A stretch of 45,131 nucleotides of DNA from Opitutia bacterium Tous-C8FEB. GTDB lineage: Bacteria; Verrucomicrobiota; Verrucomicrobiia; Opitutales; Opitutaceae. The position numbers were made by a program, and so were the translations under genes. Below the pieces are notes generated by a model, which was given only the letters and a program-made list of their open reading frames with translations, was not told where the DNA came from and did no database searches. Each line of letters begins with the position of its first letter. Position 1 is the stretch's first letter. This document shows positions 16,695-24,332 of the stretch, piece after piece. The stretch spans positions 1-45,131 of the forward strand of contig NEUZ01000006.1 in NCBI GenBank assembly GCA_002304435.1. Reading direction: 5' to 3'.

Positions 16695-17621
16695 TCAGGC
16701 GGTTTCCCGCGCGGCGGTGGTCTCCTCCAGACCGGGGTCGGGGATCGGCACCGGCCGGGACCGGAGGCCTGGGACGGTGGGCAGTGGGCCGTGACCCGCC
16801 AGCCGCGCCAGCAGGTTGGACCACCAGCGCCGGCGCACGACCAGGGTCAGGACAATCGGCTCTCGCCGCACCAGCGAGGCCGCAGCACCGACGTCCAGAC
16901 CGAGCGTGAGGATGCGGGCGAGCTGGCGGTCGACGGCGCCGGCGAAGCCTTCTTTGTTGTTCCAAAAGTGATCCATCCACGGTTCCCCGGGCCGGAGGCG
17001 CCCGCTGGCCCGGAACGCCGTCCCGATCGCCAGCTGTTCGACGAGGGTATGGTGGACGCCGGCGTCCATCAGCCGATCCAGCAGGTCCAACGCCTCGTGC
17101 AGCAGCGCGTGGTGTTGCGCCCCGACGGCGATCAGGCCCGCGTTCCACATTGGATGGGGGGCCGTGAAGCGGAAGCCGGCGACCTGCCGCCCACGGATCT
17201 GCTGCCACAGCCTTTTCTGCCCGCGCCGCCGGGCACGGGAGAGGTCATACTCGTGCTCGTGCAGGAACACGTGGCCGGCCCCTAGATCGGCGCACAGGGA
17301 GGCGAGATTCTTACGAAACAGAATATCGGAGTCGTGGTAGATAATGTGGGCTGGCCCTTGGGCGGCCGCGTGGATCACGCACATCAGCTCCGTCCGCCAG
17401 AAGAAGTCGTGGTGTCCGCGCCAGTGCCGCAGCGTGTCGCGGTCCACCGGCAGGATCCGGATCCGGGAACCGAACCAGCCGAACGACTCCGGCTCGTCGG
17501 TGACCACGCAGAACTCGCTGTCCGGCGGCGCCCACGCCATCGCGGACAGAATCGAAAGGTGGGCCCAGGCCGTAAGGTCTGGCCGGCCGCCGACGGAGAG
17601 CGTGACGAAGCGATTGAGCAT
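16695..17621 (-). CDS. Putative glycosyltransferase with DXD motif
   Basis: The start is ATG at 17621 ('MLNRFVTLSVGG'); the track's extra 39 residues are Pro/Arg-rich leader. The 308-residue protein has a GT-A type layout: an N-terminal strand 'RFVTLSVGGRPDLTAWAHLSILSA', 'EFCVVTDEP', and a metal/nucleotide-sugar DXD motif 'IIYHDSDILF' (Asp97, Asp99), followed by 'MWNAGLIAVGAQHHALLHEALDLLD'. It resembles GT8-like or capsular glycosyltransferases, but I cannot name the exact family. It pairs with the adjacent FkbM methyltransferase gene, which suggests glycan assembly. No membrane segment is seen. Confidence 0.6.
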   Translation of the reverse strand: MLNRFVTLSVGGRPDLTAWAHLSILSAMAWAPPDSEFCVVTDEPESFGWFGSRIRILPVDRDTLRHWRGHHDFFWRTELMCVIHAAAQGPAHIIYHDSDILFRKNLASLCADLGAGHVFLHEHEYDLSRARRRGQKRLWQQIRGRQVAGFRFTAPHPMWNAGLIAVGAQHHALLHEALDLLDRLMDAGVHHTLVEQLAIGTAFRASGRLRPGEPWMDHFWNNKEGFAGAVDRQLARILTLGLDVGAAASLVRREPIVLTLVVRRRWWSNLLARLAGHGPLPTVPGLRSRPVPIPDPGLEETTAARETA

Positions 17622-17748
17622 GGGGAGGGGAGGGGGCGGGTCCGCGGCGGGCCGGAAGTGGGGCTTCCTCGGCGGGGGCCTTGAAACAAGTGCTCGGGGT
17701 CGGGGCGCGACGGGGTTGGTCGGTGGCGACCCTACCACCGGAAACTTC

Positions 17749-17767
17749 CGTCTTCAGTGCGAAGACG
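17749..17767. other. Hairpin CGTCTTC-AGTGC-GAAGACG
   Basis: A perfect 7-bp stem with a 5-nt loop in the leader of the minus-strand glycosyltransferase gene. No T-run on either strand. Role unknown. Confidence 0.35.
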
Positions 17768-17944
17768 AAACCCGTTTGCAGGTCGGTAGCGTTGCGCACC
17801 AAGCTGTCAAGCGGGAGCGTGAAACCTGCCGAGCTTTTCAGGTAGGGTCGGCATTCGCTGGCGCGGGAGCGAGGTTTGGTCGGGTCTGCGGCGGCCTCCC
17901 GGATCGGGCAGAGTCCTTGAATCTGCGGGTGCCCATCTCCCTCT

Positions 17945-17966
17945 GGTCCCGGTTTTTCGCGGGACC
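17945..17966 (-). terminator. Hairpin downstream of tRNA/GIY-YIG unit
   Basis: GGTCCCG and CGGGACC form a 7-bp stem with an 8-nt loop, located on the minus strand shortly after the last copy of the 63-nt repeat. It could stop transcription from the tRNA unit, but lacks a T-run. Confidence 0.3.
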
Positions 17967-17983
17967 CCCAGCCTCTCCCGCCG

Positions 17984-18046
17984 GACGAAGTACATCGCTG
18001 AAAATGGGGCGGCCAACGGGATTTGAACCCGCGACCCCAAGATCCA
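17984..18046. repeat. 63-nt direct repeat, copy A (att-like)
   Basis: Identical over all 63 nt to 18330-18392. On the minus strand it runs from the anticodon loop of tRNA-His through the CCA end, a 9-nt spacer and the first four codons of the nuclease gene (ATG TAC TTC GTC). Period between copies is 346 nt. Recombination between the copies would remove the nuclease gene and leave an intact tRNA-His. Confidence 0.95.
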
Positions 18047-18074
18047 TTCTGCCGTACGGCAGAATGCTCTAACC
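18005..18074 (-). pseudogene. Broken tRNA-His copy (3' part)
   Basis: Read on the minus strand this begins with GGTTAGAGCA, the D-arm sequence of tRNA-His, and ends with the tRNA 3' part from 'TGGATCTTGG' to the CCA end. The 8 nt CAAGATTG that form the 5' side of the anticodon arm in the intact gene are replaced by the 18-nt TTCTGCCGTACGGCAGAA. The 5' acceptor strand and D-stem start are absent, so it cannot fold as a tRNA. Confidence 0.85.
18045..18066. repeat. 22-nt perfect palindrome in broken tRNA copy
   Basis: CATTCTGCCGTACGGCAGAATG is its own reverse complement. It replaces the anticodon arm in the broken copy and lies at the junction between the nuclease gene's stop codon and the 63-nt repeat. 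It may be a nuclease or recombinase site, or the scar of an earlier event. Confidence 0.8.
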
Positions 18075-18341
18075 GAGGGGTCCGAAGGCGTGTCGGCTGG
18101 CGGCGACAATGTCCTGACGTACGCGATGCCCGGAGCCGGCTTTAAAGTAGCGTTCCCGATGCATCGCTGCGGCGCGGGAGGGGAAAAGCTCCCAGTGGGC
18201 GACGTACGGCTGGAGCAGCTTCTCGCGCGTCGTGCGGGTGCCACCCTCGCAGTGGAGACGGTAACGGCGGATGAGGTGATCTGTATGTCCGACGTACGAG
18301 CGCCCGGTCACTGCGCAAACGAGGATGTAGACGAAGTACAT
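18069..18341 (-). CDS. Small GIY-YIG nuclease, tRNA-linked
   Basis: The start is ATG at 18341; the track's 18 extra residues are translated tRNA. The 90-residue protein is a minimal GIY-YIG domain of the UvrC/YhbQ-like kind: 'YFVYIL' (GIY position), 'RSYVGHT' (YIG position), the conserved Arg in 'HLIRRYRLHC', and the metal-binding Glu in 'AAAMHRERYFKAGSGHRVRQ'. No DNA-binding domain is attached. It starts 9 nt after the tRNA-His CCA end, on the same strand, so it is probably transcribed with the tRNA. Its TAG stop lies inside the GGTTAGAGC sequence that matches the tRNA D-arm. The gene is flanked by 63-nt direct repeats. It may act on its own repeats or tRNA gene; that is inference. Confidence 0.8.
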   Translation of the reverse strand: MYFVYILVCAVTGRSYVGHTDHLIRRYRLHCEGGTRTTREKLLQPYVAHWELFPSRAAAMHRERYFKAGSGHRVRQDIVAASRHAFGPLG

Positions 18342-18392
18342 CGCTGAAAATGGGGCGGCCAACGGGATTTGAACCCGCGACCCCAAGATCCA
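18330..18392. repeat. 63-nt direct repeat, copy B (att-like)
   Basis: The second copy of the 63-nt repeat, lying within the intact tRNA-His and the first codons of the nuclease gene. It is identical to 17984-18046. Homology breaks at the anticodon (next base C here, T in copy A). Confidence 0.95.
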
Positions 18393-18427
18393 CAATCTTG
18401 TGCTCTAACCAACTGAGCTATGGCCGC
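18351..18427 (-). tRNA. tRNA-His (GTG anticodon)
   Basis: All arms can be folded: acceptor GCGGCCA/TGGCCGC, D-arm GCTCAGTTGGTTAGAGC, anticodon arm CAAGA-TTGTGGA-TCTTG with anticodon GTG at 18391-18393, and T-arm GCGGG-TTCAAAT-CCCGT. The CCA end is encoded (18351-18353). The base before position 1 is G (18428), which would pair with discriminator C73, as expected for the G-1 identity element of tRNA-His. The nuclease gene follows directly. Confidence 0.97.
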
Positions 18428-18489
18428 CGTAAAGGGTCGGAAAACGTCGGGGCCGGCGCCGGGACTGTCAACCCATTCCTCGGGCGGTT

Positions 18490-19473
18490 TCAGCGGCGGG
18501 CTTGCAGCACCTGGAAGCGCTGGCCCATCTGCCCCGGGTGCAGCAACTGCAGGAGCGCCTGCTTGCGCGGACTGAAGCGCGCCGCCTCCGCCGCGCTCAC
18601 CGCGGCGATCGCCGGCCCCGCGTGCCGCACGAAGAAAGTCTCCTGAAACTCCAGGCCCGGCGCGCCAAAACCCGCTCCGACCAACTCGGCCGCGAGCCAG
18701 TCCCAGCAAACGTGGCAGGTCAGGTCCTGCTCCCCGGGCCGCGCGAGCAGGTCGCGCTCCTGCCGGTGCCGGTGGTAGGCGCGGACGGTGCCGGCCGGGC
18801 ATCCGGTGCGCAGCTCGAGCTCGGTCTTGCCGTAGTCAAAAGCGAGGAAGAGTCCCCGCCACGGCTGGCGGGCGATCTCCCCGGCCAGCCGCGCCGCGGC
18901 CAAGGGCCGGTCAAACGCATAACTCTCCGGCGCTGGCTGGCCGTCCTCCAGATACGGCACCTCCCCCTCCGCGAGGGTGCCGTCCGCGGCAAGTTCCACC
19001 GTGCGTTCCCACCATTTGCCGCCGCGGTACACGGTCCGCACGCAGGGTTGGGCGTCGAACAGCTCGTTCGAAAACACGACCAGATCCCCGGCCAGGGTCA
19101 GGGGATCGCCGAGCCGCACGGTCCGCACGGCGGCGAACGGATGCTCCACCCCGGCGAGCACGCTCCGCCCGGGCTCGGCTCCGATCTCCACGAAGGTGTG
19201 GCGGGACGCGGCGTCCGGGCCGAGCAGGTGCGCGGCGGCGGCTGCGACGAGTTCCCCGAAGAGCGGACCGACGGTGGCGGACGTGATGAAGTCCGTCCCC
19301 GCCCCGCGGCCCACCCGTTCGCGCCCGGCCCGGTAGTAGCCGACCTCCGGGTGGTAAAGCGCGAGCTCCATAAACCGCGCGAAGCCCAGGCGGCCGGCGG
19401 GCCCGGCGGCCGCGCGGAAGGCGGTCAGGAAGGCCGGGGAGGCGGGGGCGCGGGCGGGGGCGGATGATCCCAT
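18490..19473 (-). CDS. MidA/NDUFAF7-like SAM-dependent methyltransferase
   Basis: A 327-residue protein of COG1565. Family features visible are the N-terminal 'GRLGFARFMELALYHPEVGYYRAGRERVGRGAGTDFITSATVGPLFGELVA', the SAM-binding 'HTFVEIGAEPGRSVLAGV', 'VVFSNELFDAQPCVRTVYR', and 'GLFLAFDYGKTELEL'. The human relative NDUFAF7 is an arginine methyltransferase for complex I assembly; the bacterial substrate is not established. It is divergent from the ctpA-like gene with only 16 bases between the start codons, so the two promoters must overlap the opposite genes. Confidence 0.85.
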   Translation of the reverse strand: MGSSAPARAPASPAFLTAFRAAAGPAGRLGFARFMELALYHPEVGYYRAGRERVGRGAGTDFITSATVGPLFGELVAAAAAHLLGPDAASRHTFVEIGAEPGRSVLAGVEHPFAAVRTVRLGDPLTLAGDLVVFSNELFDAQPCVRTVYRGGKWWERTVELAADGTLAEGEVPYLEDGQPAPESYAFDRPLAAARLAGEIARQPWRGLFLAFDYGKTELELRTGCPAGTVRAYHRHRQERDLLARPGEQDLTCHVCWDWLAAELVGAGFGAPGLEFQETFFVRHAGPAIAAVSAAEAARFSPRKQALLQLLHPGQMGQRFQVLQARR

Positions 19474-19489
19474 TTACAACGCGAGGGCG

Positions 19490-20782
19490 ATGCCCATCGT
19501 CCGCGGGATGGGCAACCGCTTTCTCACCCTCGTCACCGGCGTCCTGCTGGGCGTCGCCGCGTCCCTCGCGGCGGTGAAGGTGGCGGCCGCGTGGCGCTGG
19601 TGGCCCGACCGGGACCTGGCCCGCGCCTCCGCCTACGTCCGGGAGGTGATGGAGCTAGTGAACGCGCAGTACGTCGACGCCGCCGCCGTGCCGTACGCCG
19701 GCCTCGCCCGAGGCGCGCTCCACGGGATGGTCGAGGCGCTCGACCCGCACTCCGAGTTCCTCGAGAAAACCTCCCACGACCAGGTCGAGGAAGACCTGAG
19801 CGGCGAGTTCGGCGGGATCGGCATCCAGGTCGAGACGCGGCAGAACCGGGTGGTCGTGATCGCCCCGATGGCAGGCACCCCGGGGGAACGCGCCGGCATC
19901 CGCCGCGGGGACGAGATCGTCGCCATCGACGGCCAGCCGGTCGCGACCGGGGGCGTCGACGCGGTGGTCAGCCGGCTCCGGGGCCGGCCGCGCACGACCG
20001 TGACCGTGGGGATCCAGCGCCCCGGCGTGCGGGAGGCGCTCTCGCTCACCCTCACGCGCGAACGGATCCGCATCGAGAGTGTCCGCGGGACGCGGGTGCT
20101 GGCGGACGGGGTGGGGTATGTGCAGTTGACGGAATTTTCGGAACATACCGGAAGGCAGCTCCGGCTCGCGCTGGCGCGGCTCGGGGAACAGGGCATCCGC
20201 GCCCTGGTGCTCGACCTGCGGAACAACCCGGGCGGGCTCCTCGAGGCGGCGGTAGAGGTGGCGCAACCCTTCTTCCGCGAGGGCGAACTGATCGTGGAGA
20301 CGCGCGGCCGCCGGCCACAGGACAACGAGCGTTTCCGCGCGGCCGCGGGCGGCGCCCCGTGGTCCCTACCCATCGCGGTGCTGGTCAACGCCGGCAGCGC
20401 CAGTGCGGCTGAGATCGTGGCGGGAGCGCTTAAGGACGCCGGCCGCGCTGTGGTCGTGGGCGAGCGGACGTTCGGCAAGGGGTCGGTGCAGTCCATCTTC
20501 AAGCTAGGGGACGGCGAGGGCCTCCGCCTGACCACGGCGCGTTACTTCACGCCGGCGGGCACCTCGATCCACGAGCAGGGCGTTCGGCCGCACGTCGAGG
20601 TGGTGATGACCCCGGAGGAGGATTCGCGGCTGGCGCAGCAGCGCTCGCGGCCGGATCTGGAGCCCGTGGAATTCGAGGCGCGGTTCGGCTTCGCGCCCGT
20701 GGCGGACCGTCAGCTCGAGACGGCGCTGGCGATGCTGCGCGGCCTGCGGCTGCTCGACGTTACCGGGGGGACTCGCGGATGA
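19490..20782 (+). CDS. ctpA: C-terminal processing peptidase, family S41 (CtpA-like)
   Basis: A 430-residue protein with an N-terminal signal or anchor ('FLTLVTGVLLGVAASLAAVKVAAAW'), so it acts in the periplasm. A PDZ domain (~105-190) includes 'GIGIQVETRQNRVVVIAPMAGTPGERAGIRRGDEIVAIDG'. The protease core has the catalytic Ser305 in 'NAGSASAAEI' and Lys330 in 'TFGKGSVQ', the expected 25 residues apart. The start is ATG at 19490, with a second ATG at 19508 as an alternative. Such enzymes trim C-termini of exported proteins. The gene overlaps tsaD by 4 nt (ATGA). Confidence 0.92.
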   Translation: MPIVRGMGNRFLTLVTGVLLGVAASLAAVKVAAAWRWWPDRDLARASAYVREVMELVNAQYVDAAAVPYAGLARGALHGMVEALDPHSEFLEKTSHDQVEEDLSGEFGGIGIQVETRQNRVVVIAPMAGTPGERAGIRRGDEIVAIDGQPVATGGVDAVVSRLRGRPRTTVTVGIQRPGVREALSLTLTRERIRIESVRGTRVLADGVGYVQLTEFSEHTGRQLRLALARLGEQGIRALVLDLRNNPGGLLEAAVEVAQPFFREGELIVETRGRRPQDNERFRAAAGGAPWSLPIAVLVNAGSASAAEIVAGALKDAGRAVVVGERTFGKGSVQSIFKLGDGEGLRLTTARYFTPAGTSIHEQGVRPHVEVVMTPEEDSRLAQQRSRPDLEPVEFEARFGFAPVADRQLETALAMLRGLRLLDVTGGTRG

Positions 20783-21828
20783 GCGGCCTGATCTTGGCCT
20801 TGGAGAGTTCGTGCGACGAGTCAGCGGTGGCGCTGCTGGACCCGGCGACGGGGCTCCGCGGCGAATGGGTGCACAGCCAGATCGCCTTGCACGAGCGTTA
20901 CGGCGGGGTGGTGCCGGACCTGGCCACCCGCGAGCACCTGAGGAATCTGCCGGCGCTGCTGGCCCGCGCGCGGGACGAGGTGGGCTTCGGCGGCGTGGGC
21001 GCGGTGGCGGTGACGCACGGTCCGGGCCTCGCGGCGTGCCTCGCCCTCGGGGTGGCGGCAGCCAAGTCCCTCGCTCTGGCGCTCCGCGTGCCACTGCTGG
21101 GCGTCAACCACCTGCGCGGACACGCGTGGTCCCCGTTCATTCCGGTCCACGCAGCCGCCCCAGCGGAGTTTCCCGCGCGCCTCGCCGCGCTGCTGCCGCA
21201 CCTCGGCTTGATCGTGTCCGGGGGCAACACGCTGCTGTTTGTCGTGGACGAGGCCCGGCGCCTCACCGTCCTCGCGCGCACTTTGGACGACGCGGCGGGG
21301 GAGGCGTTGGACAAGGGGGCGAAGCTCCTGGGACTCGGCTATCCCGGCGGCCCCGAGGTCGAGCGGCGGGCGCGTGAAGGGCGAGCGGATGCCTTCTCGT
21401 TCCCGCGCGGCGGCGGGCGCGGCGACGAGCTGGATTTCAGTTTCTCGGGCCTGAAGACGAGCCTGCGCTACCAATTGGAACGGATGACGGTGGCCGAGGT
21501 GGAGGCGCGCCGGGCGGACCTGTGCGCAAGTTATCAGGCGGCAGTGATCGATGCGCTCGCGGGCCGGGTGCGCCGGGTGCTGGCGCGGGAGGGCGGCGGG
21601 CTGCGCAGCCTTGGCCTCTCGGGTGGCGTGGCGAACAACCGCCTGCTGCGCGCGGCGCTGGAGGCGGAGGCGCGGCGCGGGGGGATTCCGTTTCTCGCCG
21701 CGGAGCCGCGCCACACCGGCGACAACGCGGGGATGATCGCCTTCGCGGCCGCGGTCGATCCCGCCGGGGCGGTGACGGGCGATCCCTGCCGGCTGCTCAT
21801 CGAGCCCGATGCGCCGCTCGCGCCCTGA
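20779..21828 (+). CDS. tsaD: tRNA threonylcarbamoyladenosine synthase subunit TsaD
   Basis: A 349-residue Kae1/TsaD protein of the ASKHA fold. It has 'LALESSCDESAVALLD' at the N-terminus, the Fe-binding His pair in 'VNHLRGHAWSPF', the nucleotide-binding 'IVSGGNTLLFVV', 'DDAAGEALDKGAKLLGLGYPGGPEVE' and 'LGLSGGVANNRLLR', plus the final metal Asp in 'HTGDNAGMIA'. With TsaB and TsaE it transfers the threonylcarbamoyl group to A37 of ANN-decoding tRNAs. The length is normal. It is translationally coupled to the protease gene upstream. Confidence 0.95.
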   Translation: MSGLILALESSCDESAVALLDPATGLRGEWVHSQIALHERYGGVVPDLATREHLRNLPALLARARDEVGFGGVGAVAVTHGPGLAACLALGVAAAKSLALALRVPLLGVNHLRGHAWSPFIPVHAAAPAEFPARLAALLPHLGLIVSGGNTLLFVVDEARRLTVLARTLDDAAGEALDKGAKLLGLGYPGGPEVERRAREGRADAFSFPRGGGRGDELDFSFSGLKTSLRYQLERMTVAEVEARRADLCASYQAAVIDALAGRVRRVLAREGGGLRSLGLSGGVANNRLLRAALEAEARRGGIPFLAAEPRHTGDNAGMIAFAAAVDPAGAVTGDPCRLLIEPDAPLAP

Positions 21829-21911
21829 GCGGGCCGGGAACCGCGGCGGGTGCGCGTGGCCTTTGGGCTGGCCGTAGCCCGGGACGCCGGACGAACGTCC
21901 TGTCCCTCGTG

Positions 21912-24269
21912 ATGCGCCTGCAACCCCTCCGCGATCCGCGGCTCGCCCTGTCCCTGATGCTTTCCCTGATCGCGGTCGTCGCCGCCGAGCGCCCGCTCGA
22001 CGAGCGCGCCGCGCGGCCCGATGAGTGGGGTTACCGGCCGGCGGACGGCGCGCGCGTCGCGCTCAACCCGCCGAGCTTCACCTGGATCGCGCCGCCGGAC
22101 GCGGTCACTTATGACGTCGAGTGGTCCGCCGATCCCGCGTTCCCCGCCGGCGGCACGACGACGGCCGCGGGCGTGGTCTGGCCCACCTACACGCACGACG
22201 CGCCGCTGTCGCCCGGCACCCATCATTGGCGTTACCGGGCGCGGGACGCGCGGGGCGCACCCACGGCGTGGAGCCGCACCCGCCGGGTCGAGGTGCCCGC
22301 GGCGGCGGCGGTGCTGCCGCTGCCCGGGCGCGCGGAGCAGCGGGCGCGGGTACCGGCCGGGCATCCGCGGCTGTTTCTACGGCCGGAGGACCTGCCCCGG
22401 CTGCGGGAGCTCGTCCGCGGGCCGGAGGCGCCGGCGCTGGCGGAGTTGTGCGCCGCGGCGGATCGTTTCCTGCTGGCCGGTCCCACCCCGGAGCCGCCGC
22501 ACAAGGGCTCGGCGCGGGACAAGACCAACGCGGAGCTGATCAAGTACTGGTGGCCGAACCGGGTGCAGGTGGAACAGGCCTGCACCGAAGCGGAGACCCT
22601 CGCGTTCGTCTATCTCCTCACCGGCGAGCGCCGCTACGGCGAGGGCGCGCGGCGCTGGCTGCTGCATCTGGCCGCGTGGGATCCCGCGGGCACCACCAAT
22701 TTCACCCTGAACTGCGAGGCGGGGAAGCCCCTGTTGCACCGGCCGGCGCGCGCCTACGACTGGGCGTGGGATGTCTTCACGCCGGAGGAGCGCGGCCGCA
22801 TCCAGGCGACGATGCGCACGCGCGTGCTCGAGGCCTGGAACAGCGGCGAGGTCGCCCGCGGCGTCGGCCACCTGCAGCGCCCCTACGGGAGCCACGCGAA
22901 CCGCGTCTGGCACAAGCTGGCCGAGGCGGGCATCGCTTTCCTCGACGAGATCCCCGAGGCGCCCCAGTGGCTCGATTACGCGCTCAACAAGTTTTATTCC
23001 TGCTATCCCGTCTGGTCGGACGACGACGGCGGCTGGCACGAGGGCGTCAGCTACTGGTCCAGCTACCAGAGCAAGGCGGCCGGTTGGCTCCAAGTAGCGC
23101 AGACGGCGCTGCGCATCGACGGCCTGCGCAAGCCGTTCTTCGCCCAGGTGGGCGACTATCCGCTGTACCTGGCGCCGCCGCATTCCCCCAATTCCGGGTT
23201 CGGGGACCTTTCCTTCCGGCCTCTCGACGCCCCGGCGTTCCTCGAGTACCACGTGCGCGCGCGGGCGGCGAGCGGGGACGGTGGCAACGCCGCGTACTGG
23301 GCGTGGTGGGCGCGCGAGAAACGGCAGCCGGCGAACGGGGGCATCATCGGCCTGCTCTACCGCGCCAACCTGCCCGCCCCCGCGGCGCCGCGGCCGCCGG
23401 CCGACCTACCCGCGTCGAAGGTCTTTCGCGGCATCGGCGTGGCCAGCCTGCACACCACGCTCCTCGACAGCCGGGAGGACGTGCACTTCGCCTTCAAGGC
23501 GAGCCCGTTCGGTTCCCAGAGCCACGGGCACAATCCGCAGAATTCCTTTCTGCTGAACGCCTACGGCGAGGCCCTGCTCGTGGCTAACGGCTACCGTGAC
23601 CTCCACGGCAGCGCCTTCCACACCGGGCACGTGCACCAGACCCGGGCGCACAATGCGGTGCTGGTCGACGGCGAGGGCCAGATCCCGCACACCGCTCGCG
23701 CCACCGGCGCCTTCGTGCGCGCGGACCTCGGATCCGGGCGGGACATCCTCGTCGGCGACGCCACCCCGGCCTACGGCGGCCGCCTCCGCAAGGCCTGGCG
23801 CCACGTGGTCTTCGTGAAGGGGCCGGATCCTTTCGTGGTCTACTATGATGAGCTTGTGGCGCCCGCGCCCGCGACGTTCCAGTTCCTCCTTCACGCTCCC
23901 AGGCCCTTCGCCGTCGAGGCGGCCGCAGGCGCCGCCCGGGTCGAGCAGCCGCGGGCCGCGCTCGGCGTGCAGTACCTTTCGCCGCTCGCCCTCGCGTTCC
24001 GGCAGACGGACGGGTTCCAGCCGCCGCCGACGCGTGAATTCCCGAACCTCTGGCACCTCGAGGCGGCCACCTCGGAGCGGCGGGCAGAGCTGGGGATGGT
24101 CACCGTGCTGGTCCCCGAGCGGGCGGGCCGCCCAGTGGCGTGGTCGGCGCGGCGCGAGGACCGGCCGGATGGGGTGCGGGTGGAAGTCACGGTAGCGGGC
24201 CGGCGGCACACGCTGGAATTCCCGTTCCCGGGCACGGAGCGCCCGGTCACCCTGACGCCGGAACCGTAG
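21912..24269 (+). CDS. Heparinase II/III-like polysaccharide lyase with DUF4962 domain
   Basis: The track ORF begins inside tsaD in another frame. ATG at 21912 is preferred because it gives a signal peptide ('LALSLMLSLIAVVAAERP'); the protein is then 785 residues. The N-terminal part ('RPDEWGYRPADGARVALNPPSFTWIAPPDAVTYDVEWSADP') matches the DUF4962 beta domain. An alpha/alpha barrel follows ('YWWPNRVQVEQACTEAETLAFVYLLTGERRYGEGARRWLLHLAAWDP'), then the heparinase II/III C-terminal beta-sandwich with 'FGSQSHGHNPQNSFLLNAYGEALLVANGYRDLHGS' and 'HNAVLVDGEGQ'. Tyr and His residues in these stretches are the likely catalytic groups. It probably cleaves uronate-containing, possibly sulfated, polysaccharide outside the cytoplasm. 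The sulfatase gene 63 bases downstream supports a sulfated substrate. Confidence 0.85.
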   Translation: MRLQPLRDPRLALSLMLSLIAVVAAERPLDERAARPDEWGYRPADGARVALNPPSFTWIAPPDAVTYDVEWSADPAFPAGGTTTAAGVVWPTYTHDAPLSPGTHHWRYRARDARGAPTAWSRTRRVEVPAAAAVLPLPGRAEQRARVPAGHPRLFLRPEDLPRLRELVRGPEAPALAELCAAADRFLLAGPTPEPPHKGSARDKTNAELIKYWWPNRVQVEQACTEAETLAFVYLLTGERRYGEGARRWLLHLAAWDPAGTTNFTLNCEAGKPLLHRPARAYDWAWDVFTPEERGRIQATMRTRVLEAWNSGEVARGVGHLQRPYGSHANRVWHKLAEAGIAFLDEIPEAPQWLDYALNKFYSCYPVWSDDDGGWHEGVSYWSSYQSKAAGWLQVAQTALRIDGLRKPFFAQVGDYPLYLAPPHSPNSGFGDLSFRPLDAPAFLEYHVRARAASGDGGNAAYWAWWAREKRQPANGGIIGLLYRANLPAPAAPRPPADLPASKVFRGIGVASLHTTLLDSREDVHFAFKASPFGSQSHGHNPQNSFLLNAYGEALLVANGYRDLHGSAFHTGHVHQTRAHNAVLVDGEGQIPHTARATGAFVRADLGSGRDILVGDATPAYGGRLRKAWRHVVFVKGPDPFVVYYDELVAPAPATFQFLLHAPRPFAVEAAAGAARVEQPRAALGVQYLSPLALAFRQTDGFQPPPTREFPNLWHLEAATSERRAELGMVTVLVPERAGRPVAWSARREDRPDGVRVEVTVAGRRHTLEFPFPGTERPVTLTPEP

Positions 24270-24332
24270 TCGCGCGGAGCCGTTTTTGCCCTTTTCCCCG
24301 GCCGGCGGGCCGCGCAGTTTCGCGCCACCCCG

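Larger units (their letters stand above)
17622..17983. other. Intergenic region, two hairpins
   Basis: This ~360-base stretch lies between the glycosyltransferase gene and the broken tRNA copy. It holds no convincing gene. The minus-strand frame reading on from the broken nuclease start ('MYFVRRERLGVPRKTG...') has no nuclease motifs. Two perfect 7-bp hairpins lie at 17749-17767 and 17945-17966; neither has a T-run. Confidence 0.5.

Noticed and set aside
18005-18074. A second functional tRNA gene
   Set aside because: The acceptor 5' strand is missing and the anticodon arm is replaced by a palindrome with a 4- or 8-nt loop, so no tRNA fold is possible.
18308-18802. 164-aa minus-strand ORF covering the tRNA-His
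   Set aside because: It is translated tRNA plus an out-of-frame piece of the methyltransferase gene.
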